A program made the position numbers and the translations under genes. Shown one piece after another: positions 6,485 to 12,103 of a stretch of DNA of 12,103 nt. Every line of letters starts with the position of its first letter. Position 1 is the stretch's first letter. The stretch spans positions 1 to 12,103 of the forward strand of contig VGYW01000252.1 in the NCBI GenBank assembly GCA_016872875.1, given 5' to 3'. The stretch comes from Planctomycetota bacterium (GTDB taxonomy: Bacteria; Planctomycetota; PUPC01; DSUN01). The notes under the pieces are model-generated. The model worked only from the letters and a program-made list of their open reading frames with translations. It made no database searches and was not told the origin of the DNA.

Positions 6485-9400
6485 ACTGTTTCTTGGGCGG
6501 GGGCTGGGGCGGCTGGAGGGCGGCCAGGCCCTGCTGGGCCGCCTTGGCCCACTCGGTGTCGGGGTGCTCCTTGACCACGCGCTGCCAGAGCTTGCCGGCC
6601 TCGGCCGGCTGGTTGAGGCCCATGTATGCCTGAGCTGCCTGGCAGAGCGCCGGGCCGTTGAGCTCCGGGTAGTCGTAGGTGAATGGCACGGCCAGGAGCG
6701 CCCTGGCCGCCTCGGGGAAGTTCTTCTGCTCCAGGCGGCACAGGCCGATCTGGAGCTGGGCCTTGGCGCCGTGGACCGAGACGGTGCGGCGGACGACCTC
6801 GCCGTAGTGCTGGACCGCGGGGTCGAACTGCTTCATGGTCTGGAGCGCCCAGGCGAGCTCGAAGCGGCCCTCGTCGTGCCACGGGCTGTTGCCGCCGAAG
6901 CGGCCGACGAGTTGTTCGTAGCTGGCCCGCGCCTGGTCCCACTGCCCGGCCTGGGCGAAGGCGTGGCCGAGGCGCAGCAGCGCGCGGTCCGAGATGCCGG
7001 GGATGTTGTGGAACTCGCCCCGGTCGCGGAACACGAGGAGCTGCTCGACCGCCTTGCCCCAGTCCTTCGTCAGGATGAACGCCTCGCCGGTGAGGTAGCG
7101 GAGCTCGCCCTGGAACGGCGTGGCCTGGTTCTTCGCCACGGCCTGAAGCTGGCCCATGGCCGACTTCGCGTCGCCCTTCGCAAGCAGCACCACGGCCAGC
7201 CGCAGCCGCGTCCGCTCCGCGAGCTCCAGCGACGGGTTCTTCTCCAGGTTCGTGGCGAGGAGCTCGAGGGCGCCGTCGTGGTTCCCCCTCTGGCAGAGCA
7301 GTTCGGAGAGCTCGAGGCGGGCCTGGATGCCCAGCGGCGTCTCTGGCCCCGCCGCGATGAGCTTGCCGTAGGCGTCCTGGGCCAGCTTCTCGGCGGGCTG
7401 GACGGGGACGGCGGCGAGCGGGACCTCGGGCGCGCGGAGGTCGGCGGGGTTGATTGGCGCGGCCTCCTTGCCGAGCTTGGCGAGGGCCTTCTCGACGGCG
7501 GCGCGCTGGAGCTTCATCCGCGCAGCCTCCACCTCGGCCTCCGCCAGCACGCGGTGGCACCAGGCAAGCTCGTAGAGCGCGCGGAGGTGGGCCTCGGAGC
7601 CGGCCGCACCCTTCGCAAGCTCGGCCGACTGCGCGTTGAGGAACTCGACCGCCTGGGCTATGCCCTTGTAGCTCCCCTCGATGGCGGAGCGGGCGTTGTT
7701 GATCTCCTCGGGCTTGGCGCCCGGCTTGGCGACTGCGGCCTTCGCGGCGGCGAGGGCGGCCACCAGCTCCTCGCGGCGGCACTGGGCGGCGCGCCACTGG
7801 GCGTTCGCCGCCTCGGGCCGCCCGCCGTACTCCTTGGCCACGCCCTCGAAGAGGGCGCGGGCCTCGGGCAGCTTGCCCGACTCCTTGAGCGTCAGGGCGT
7901 GCTCGTAGCGCAGGAGCGGCACCCACTCCGCGCGGGACGGGTCCTGCTTCAGCCGCTCCTCGTGCTGGCCGCGGCACTCCTGCATCAGCTTCTCGGCCTC
8001 CGCCGCGCGGTTCTGCGACCGCATGAGGCTCGACAGGCGGACGATGGCCAGCGGCGCCACAGGGTGGTTGCGGAACGGGTCGCCCCGGAAGCGCCCGAGC
8101 TCGTTCATCGCCCCGCCCGGGTCGCCCATCAGGGCGATGCACTTGGCCCGCTCGAAGGCCACGGACGGTATGCCGGGGTCCTGCTGGTACTGCTGCATGA
8201 AGCTCTCGTAGACCTGCCGGGCGGCCTGGAGGAGCTTCTGGCGCTCGGCCGGCTCGACGAGCATCGTGCCGATCCGCTGCTGGCAGTAGCCGAGCTTCAG
8301 GATGGCGTCGGGCGCCTGCGGGCTCTTCGGGTTGCCGGCCACGAAGCCCTCGAGGAGCTTCGCCGCGCGCTCCGCCTGCTCCATCAGCTTCGCCGCACCG
8401 AGGGCGTCCTCAGCCTCAGGCGGCAGCGTGCGGATAAGGCAGTCGGCAAGCACGTACGACACTATCGCAAGGTCGCCCGTCCGCTCCATCTCCGGGATGC
8501 TGCTGAGGACGGCGATGGCCTCGGGGAACTGGCCCAGGCGGTAGTGCGCGGCGGCCATGCCGTGCTTCGCAAGGTTGGCGTGCTGGAACTCCGGGAACTG
8601 CTTGAGGAGGCGCTGGTAGCGGGCGATGGCCTCGGTGAACTGCTTGGTGAGCTCCTCGCGGCTGGCGCGGCCGGCCTCGGCCGCGGCCGCCGAGGCGGCC
8701 ATGAACGCATTCTCGGCCATCCTGAACAGCACCGCGGGCAGGAGCGTGCCCTTCGGGAATTGCTGCTCGAACTTCTTGGCCGCATCGTCCGACTCGCGGT
8801 ACATGCCGGCGAGGTGGAGGGCGGTCACGCGGCGCTGCATGGCCTCCTCCGCCCTGTCGGGATTGAGCTTCTCGTTCAGCACCTGCTCATAGGTCTGGGC
8901 CGCCTCGCGGAACATCTTGGCGAGCTGCTGCGTGTCGGCCATCTCCAGCAGGATGTCGCCGCGTCGGACCCGTGCGGCGGGGTCGTGCTGGGCGAACTGG
9001 TTGGCGCGCTCGGCGGCGCGGCGCATGGTCTCGATGCCCGCCTTCACCGCCTGGTCGTATGCCTGGGGGTTGGCGGGGTCGGCGCTCCCCACCTGGCAGC
9101 GCCCGAACCACCAGAGCGCCTGGTCGGCCAGGCTCGGGTGCTCGCAGAGGGGCTGGAGGTTCTTCACCGCCTCGGGCCAGGTGCGCAGTTGCATCTGGCA
9201 GAAGCCCACGCGGAGCTGCACCTCGGGGATGAAGGGCAGCTTGGGGAACTGCGTCAGCAGCGCGTTGAAGCCGGCCAGGGCCTCCGCGAACCGGCCGTCC
9301 TCCGCCTGGATGAGCGAGAGGTAGAAGAGCGCGCGCAGCACGTGCTCGGGCGGCGGGGCGCTCACGAGGGCCTGGAGGAACTCGCGCTGGTCGGGCCTGA

Positions 9401-10322
9401 GCGCCGCGGGGTTCTGGAGGGCGGCCTGGGCCGCCTTCTTGTGCTCGTCGTAGGCGGCGACCACGGCCCTATATTGCGTCGCCGCCTCGGGACGCTCCTC
9501 GCTCATGTGATGGCTGCGGGCCAGCAGGTAGCGGGCGTGGATGCCGAACTCCTGCTGGAAGGGCGCGAGCTGGGAGAGGGCGCGGCCCGCCGCCGCGTAG
9601 TCGCGCAGCGCGAACTTCGCGTAGCCCAGGTGATAGAGAGCCAAAGGCCGATAGCGGGTTTTGCCCACCGCCGCATCGGCGATGAACGCCTCGGCAAGCT
9701 CGTTCGCCTCCTTGAACCTGTCAGTCCGCAGCATCATCTCGCACTGGTCGCAGCGCGAGCGCGCCGCCCAGTCGAGCTCGGGCGGGGGCGGGGCGTCGGC
9801 CGCAGCGGGCGCCTTCACGCGGGCCAGGAAGCTCGCCGCCGCCGCCGCGAAGCTCTTGGCCGCCTCATCGAACTGCTGGCGCGCCTGGTTGCGGAAGTTC
9901 GGCGCCTCGTTCGGCTTCGCCTCAGCCTCCGCGAGAAACCGGTAGCCCATCCCGCGCCGCGCCACGCCCAGGTAGTGCTGCGCGTAGGGCAGGTCGGGGA
10001 ACTGCGCCTGCCCGGCCACCTGCCCAAGCTCGTTCGCGGCGTTCTGGAAGTCCCGGGCCGGCCCCTCCAGCAGGGCGAGAGCCATCCCATAGCGTGCCGA
10101 GGTCGCCTCGCGGTGGCCCCCGAAGCGCTGGAGGAACTCGCGGAAGCGCTCGATGGCGAACGGGTAGTTCTGCTCGTTGTACGCCTTGCGTGCGCTGTTG
10201 AGGACGAGCATCGCCTGCTCGTCCTGGCTCAGCTCGCCCGCCAGTGCGGGCGCAAGGGCCGCCGCAAGGCCCACGAACACCGCAAGACACACCATCCTCC
10301 CGGGGGCAGGCAAATGGGGCAT
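6483..10322 (-). CDS. Large exported tetratricopeptide-repeat protein, first operon gene
   Basis: A 1279-residue protein made almost wholly of helix-turn-helix TPR-type repeats. Examples are AIERFREFLQRFGGHREATSARYGMALALL, cited here only by its ends AIERFREFL and YGMALALL, RALFYLSLIQAEDGRFAEAL, YRLGQFPEAIAVLSSIP and IGLCRLEQKNFPEAARALL. The pattern is like BamD/YbgF-type outer-membrane-associated TPR proteins but much longer. Residues 1-28 are a signal peptide (core VCLAVFVGLAAALAPALA, cleavage after ALA before GELSQ). There is no lipobox cysteine at the cleavage site. A Pro-rich tail (QPPQPPPKKQ) ends the chain. The start at 10322 is preferred to a GTG at 10448 or an ATG at 10379 because GGAG lies nine bases upstream and the signal peptide then has normal length; ATG 10295 is also possible. 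It is probably a periplasmic scaffold for the propeller proteins encoded 10 bp downstream. Confidence 0.86.
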   Translation of the reverse strand: MPHLPAPGRMVCLAVFVGLAAALAPALAGELSQDEQAMLVLNSARKAYNEQNYPFAIERFREFLQRFGGHREATSARYGMALALLEGPARDFQNAANELGQVAGQAQFPDLPYAQHYLGVARRGMGYRFLAEAEAKPNEAPNFRNQARQQFDEAAKSFAAAAASFLARVKAPAAADAPPPPELDWAARSRCDQCEMMLRTDRFKEANELAEAFIADAAVGKTRYRPLALYHLGYAKFALRDYAAAGRALSQLAPFQQEFGIHARYLLARSHHMSEERPEAATQYRAVVAAYDEHKKAAQAALQNPAALRPDQREFLQALVSAPPPEHVLRALFYLSLIQAEDGRFAEALAGFNALLTQFPKLPFIPEVQLRVGFCQMQLRTWPEAVKNLQPLCEHPSLADQALWWFGRCQVGSADPANPQAYDQAVKAGIETMRRAAERANQFAQHDPAARVRRGDILLEMADTQQLAKMFREAAQTYEQVLNEKLNPDRAEEAMQRRVTALHLAGMYRESDDAAKKFEQQFPKGTLLPAVLFRMAENAFMAASAAAAEAGRASREELTKQFTEAIARYQRLLKQFPEFQHANLAKHGMAAAHYRLGQFPEAIAVLSSIPEMERTGDLAIVSYVLADCLIRTLPPEAEDALGAAKLMEQAERAAKLLEGFVAGNPKSPQAPDAILKLGYCQQRIGTMLVEPAERQKLLQAARQVYESFMQQYQQDPGIPSVAFERAKCIALMGDPGGAMNELGRFRGDPFRNHPVAPLAIVRLSSLMRSQNRAAEAEKLMQECRGQHEERLKQDPSRAEWVPLLRYEHALTLKESGKLPEARALFEGVAKEYGGRPEAANAQWRAAQCRREELVAALAAAKAAVAKPGAKPEEINNARSAIEGSYKGIAQAVEFLNAQSAELAKGAAGSEAHLRALYELAWCHRVLAEAEVEAARMKLQRAAVEKALAKLGKEAAPINPADLRAPEVPLAAVPVQPAEKLAQDAYGKLIAAGPETPLGIQARLELSELLCQRGNHDGALELLATNLEKNPSLELAERTRLRLAVVLLAKGDAKSAMGQLQAVAKNQATPFQGELRYLTGEAFILTKDWGKAVEQLLVFRDRGEFHNIPGISDRALLRLGHAFAQAGQWDQARASYEQLVGRFGGNSPWHDEGRFELAWALQTMKQFDPAVQHYGEVVRRTVSVHGAKAQLQIGLCRLEQKNFPEAARALLAVPFTYDYPELNGPALCQAAQAYMGLNQPAEAGKLWQRVVKEHPDTEWAKAAQQGLAALQPPQPPPKKQ

Positions 10323-10331
10323 GACGGACGT

Positions 10332-10335
10332 CTCC
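10332..10335 (-). promoter_or_regulatory. Shine-Dalgarno GGAG for the TPR gene
   Basis: GGAG on the minus strand lies nine bases before the ATG at 10322. It is the best-placed ribosome binding site among the candidate starts and decides the start chosen. At ATG 10295 a GGGAGG directly abuts the start codon with no spacer, which would not work well. Confidence 0.5.
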
Positions 10336-10369
10336 GCGCTCACTGGACCGGCAGTCACGGCAAACCCTG

Positions 10370-10398
10370 ATCTAACCATTTTTCCCAGCAGATTACAA
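10370..10398 (-). promoter_or_regulatory. Weak candidate sigma-70-like promoter for the operon
   Basis: On the minus strand TTGTAA (10398-10393) and TTAGAT (10375-10370) are separated by 17 bases, 48 bp before the TPR start codon, in the most AT-rich part of the region. The match to consensus is only moderate (4 of 6 and 3 of 6). Confidence 0.25.
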
Positions 10399-10581
10399 GG
10401 GCCAATTGCGTCGCTTGGCGCATGGAACTGTAATTTCCTGTAACCCACTACGTCAGTCCCAGCTCCGCCCGTCGCTCATTGCCACCCACGCCCATTGGCT
10501 TGCCGGGCATCAGGTGAGGCCCCCAAGCAGCGCCCCTGGCCCCCTGGCGGTGGGCAAGTAGCCGCCGCGCACGGGGGGGAA

Positions 10582-10594
10582 CTGCGGACCGCAG
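10582..10594. repeat. Perfect inverted repeat CTGCGG-A-CCGCAG
   Basis: Six-base perfect arms around a single base, 11 bp upstream of the AGTTGTTCAACT palindrome and about 50 bp upstream of the regulator start. Possible protein-binding site; no direct evidence. Confidence 0.4.
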
Positions 10595-10605
10595 AAGTCT
10601 TGCGC

Positions 10606-10617
10606 AGTTGTTCAACT
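10606..10617. promoter_or_regulatory. Candidate operator AGTTGTTCAACT upstream of the regulator
   Basis: A perfect inverted repeat (AGTTG-TT-CAACT) lies 27 bp before the regulator ATG. Together with the bases to its right (CAACTCCGCAA) it matches the core of the 157-bp repeats downstream of the same gene, where the inverted repeat is GGAGTTG-AA-CAACTCC followed by GCAATCCAT. Dimeric winged-helix regulators of this size commonly bind 12-2-12-type or shorter palindromes near their own promoter. Autoregulation is therefore inferred, not shown. Confidence 0.45.
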
Positions 10618-10644
10618 CCGCAACTCATTCTTGGGGGACAACCG

Positions 10645-11289
10645 ATGGAAGAGGTGATTGTCCGTGTCCTTCGCGCCGTGGCATGCTTCACGAGGCTACG
10701 CCTGGTCGAACGCCTCATGTCCTGCGGCGAGCTCACGCCGTCTCAACTCGCCCGCGACCTGCGGGTATCGCGGGACCTCGTCTCCGCCCATCTCGCAAGG
10801 CTCTCCGCCGCAGGGCTCATCAGGCGCCGACGGTCTGGCGCGCGCTGCTTCTGCCGGGCTGACTCGCCCTACGGCGAGCACACTCTCAGCGGCGCGATTG
10901 CAGCCTGGCTGCGGACGGCCCTCGCTGCGGATCCGGCGAACCCGGTGAGCGCTCCGGCCGCTGCGCGCACCCAGACCGCGCCCCCCGAGGCACATCGGGT
11001 CGTCTTCCAGGCCGCCACGGCGTTCACCAGCCCCCGCCGCCTCCAGATCCTCCGTCGGCTCGCGCGGGGAGGCCGGGTGCACGGCAAGGCCCTCAGCAAC
11101 GACTTGAGGATGTCAGCCACAGCGCTGAGCCGACACCTCGACAAGCTGATTCGCCGCGGTTACGTGTCCGTCGCGCGCGCTGGGCGTGGCCTCCTGTACA
11201 CGCTTCTCCCCGCGGGGAGCACACCCCACCACGCGCGGCTTCTCGAAATCGTCAAGACCCACTGGGAAAAACGAGTGTCCCGGAGTTGA
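10645..11289 (+). CDS. Tandem winged-helix (ArsR-like) transcriptional regulator
   Basis: A 214-residue protein with two winged helix-turn-helix domains in tandem. Domain 1 spans about residues 8-72 (ELTPSQLARDLRVSRDLVSA, then HLARLSAAGLIRRRRSGARC as wing). Domain 2 spans about 120-190 (VHGKALSNDLRMSATALSRH, then LDKLIRRGYVSVARAGRGLL). A Pro/Ala-rich linker at about 95-115 joins them. The two domains align with each other (ACFTRLRLVERL with TAFTSPRRLQIL), so an internal duplication is likely. The ELCVCDL-type metal site of classical ArsR repressors is absent, so a metal-sensing role is not supported. The ATG at 10645 has GGGGG seven bases upstream; a TTG at 10495 would add 50 low-complexity residues and is rejected. 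Its TGA lies inside the first palindrome of the downstream repeat array. It is divergent from the TPR operon and might regulate it, itself, or elements with the palindrome. Confidence 0.82.
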   Translation: MEEVIVRVLRAVACFTRLRLVERLMSCGELTPSQLARDLRVSRDLVSAHLARLSAAGLIRRRRSGARCFCRADSPYGEHTLSGAIAAWLRTALAADPANPVSAPAAARTQTAPPEAHRVVFQAATAFTSPRRLQILRRLARGGRVHGKALSNDLRMSATALSRHLDKLIRRGYVSVARAGRGLLYTLLPAGSTPHHARLLEIVKTHWEKRVSRS

Positions 11290-12103
11290 ACAACTCCGCA
11301 ATCCATCGTGCGGCCCTGTGCTCCCTCGCAGGGAGCCCGCCCCGCCACGGCTCCGCCCCTGCCGAGCCAGCGCCGGAGAGGCGCGCGCCTCCGTCCTGCC
11401 TCTTCCGCCGATCCCCGGAGCAGGGGACGATGATCCCGGAGTTGAACAACTCCGCAATCCATCGTGCTGCCCTGTGCTCCCTCGCAGGGAGCTCGCCCCA
11501 CCACCGGCTCCGCCCCTGCCGACGGAGCGCCGCGGAGCATGCGCGCCTCCCACCTGCCCGCTCAGCCGGGCCCCGGGGCAGGGGACGATGATCCCGGAGT
11601 TGAACAACTCCGCAATCCATCATGCTGCCCTGTGCTCCCTCGCAGGGAGCTCGCCCCGCCACGGCTCCGCCCCTGCCGACGGAGCGCCGCGGAGCATGCG
11701 CGCCTCCCACCTGCCCGCTCAGCCGGCCCCCGGGGCAGGGGACGATGATCCCGGAGTTGAACAACTCCGCAATCCATCGTGCGGCCCTACGCCCCCTTGC
11801 ACGACGCTCGGCCCGCCACCGGCTCCGCCCCTGCCGACGGAGCGCCGCGGAGCATGCGCGCCTCCCACCTGCCCGCTCAGCCGGTCCCCGGGGCAGGGGA
11901 CGATGATCCCGGAGTTGAACAACTCCGCAATCCATCGTGCTGCCCTGTGCTCCCTTGCAGGGAGCTCGCCCCGCCACCGGCTCCGCCCCTGCCGAGCCAG
12001 CGCCGGAGAGGCGCGCGCCTCCGACCTGCCTCTTCCGCCGATCCCCGGAGCAGAGACGATGATCCCGGAGTTGAACAACTCCGCAATCCATCATGCTGCC
12101 CTG
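11279..12103. repeat. Tandem array of ~157-bp repeats with a palindromic core
   Basis: Units begin at 11279, 11435, 11593, 11750, 11908 and 12064 (spacings 156, 158, 157, 158, 156). The last is cut by the window end. Every unit starts with CCCGGAGTTGAACAACTCCG followed by CAATCCAT, identical in all six. The perfect inverted repeat is GGAGTTG-AA-CAACTCC. Most units also hold GCTCCCT-CGC-AGGGAGC and a CTCCG/CGGAG pair. Units come in two versions of the second half: type A (units 1 and 5, with GAGGCGCGCGCCTC) and type B (units 2-4, with GGAGCATGCGCGCC). Spacings are not multiples of three, so the open frames running through are not coding. Units are far longer than CRISPR repeats and have no unique spacers. 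An operator array, a structured RNA array or a repeat cluster are all possible. Confidence 0.9.

Larger units (their letters stand above)
10323..10644. other. Divergent intergenic region
   Basis: This 322-bp region separates the minus-strand operon from the plus-strand regulator, so both promoters should lie here. It is less GC-rich near 10370-10440. Two inverted repeats sit next to the regulator gene (10582-10594 and 10606-10617). I see no small gene or riboswitch. Open frames that run into it from both genes lack ribosome binding sites at their upstream starts. Confidence 0.7.

Noticed and set aside
6360..10370. A 1336-codon open frame antisense to the TPR gene, and similar long plus-strand frames at 1979-3934 and 3944-5968
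   Set aside because: The minus-strand frames contain clear TPR, FG-GAP and PQQ-like motifs, signal peptides and ribosome binding sites. The antisense frames are low-complexity shadows expected in very GC-rich DNA.
10495..10644. Upstream extension of the regulator from TTG 10495
   Set aside because: It would read through the inverted repeats and add 50 Pro/Gly/Arg-type residues before a well-formed start with GGGGG seven bases upstream of ATG 10645.
11252..12094. Minus-strand open frames through the repeat array with repeating LFNSG/VVQLRDH motifs
   Set aside because: Unit spacings of 156-158 bp shift the frame from unit to unit, so a repeat protein would not be maintained. The open frames follow from high GC and repetition.
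11279..12103. CRISPR array
   Set aside because: The repeated unit is the full ~157 bp, with no short repeat and unique-spacer structure, and no cas gene is present.
11279..12103. Iteron-type plasmid replication origin with the two-winged-helix protein as Rep initiator
   Set aside because: Rep initiators also have two winged-helix domains, but this protein looks ArsR-like, the units are much longer than usual iterons (about 20 bp), and no AT-rich melting region or partition gene is visible. Not excluded, just unsupported.

Overview
The window looks like a chromosomal contig from a GC-rich bacterium, most likely Planctomycetota or a close relative. That is inferred from protein style and not from a marker gene. 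The signs are very high GC at third codon positions, a run of secreted proteins (FG-GAP propeller, PQQ-like propeller with a YdjY-type domain, giant TPR protein), and gene junctions filled with short tandem 7- and 8-mers. No rRNA, tRNA, transposase or CRISPR array was seen.

Layout. Positions 1-1103 hold no convincing gene: several strong inverted repeats, one doubtful 40-codon ORF, and three ~80-bp tandem copies of an imperfect hairpin (791-1013). Positions 1104-10322 are a tight four-gene operon on the minus strand, read right to left: a 1279-residue TPR protein, a 761-residue FG-GAP/VCBS propeller protein, a 698-residue PQQ-like propeller/YdjY protein and a 325-residue Pro/Ala-rich protein. 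The junctions are 10 bp, 12 bp and a 4-bp ATGA overlap. All four have export signals, so the products probably act together in the periplasm or on the cell surface. Their joint function is unknown; scaffolding or protein-protein interaction is the likeliest theme.

A 322-bp divergent intergenic region (10323-10644) separates the operon from a plus-strand gene (10645-11289) for a small regulator built of two ArsR-like winged-helix domains. Its promoter region carries the palindrome AGTTGTTCAACT. From its stop codon to the end of the window runs a tandem array of ~157-bp units (five full copies and a sixth cut by the window edge), each starting with the perfect inverted repeat GGAGTTG-AA-CAACTCC. 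The regulator, the matching site in its own upstream region and the array form the most interesting candidate system here: a regulator with a multi-copy operator or structured-repeat locus.

A second unusual theme is that the 5' ends of operon genes 2, 3 and 4 each contain a foldback of short tandem repeats (7-mer, 7-mer, 8-mer; three unrelated sequences). The repeats are translated into the N-terminal export region; in the PQQ-like gene they encode essentially the whole signal peptide.
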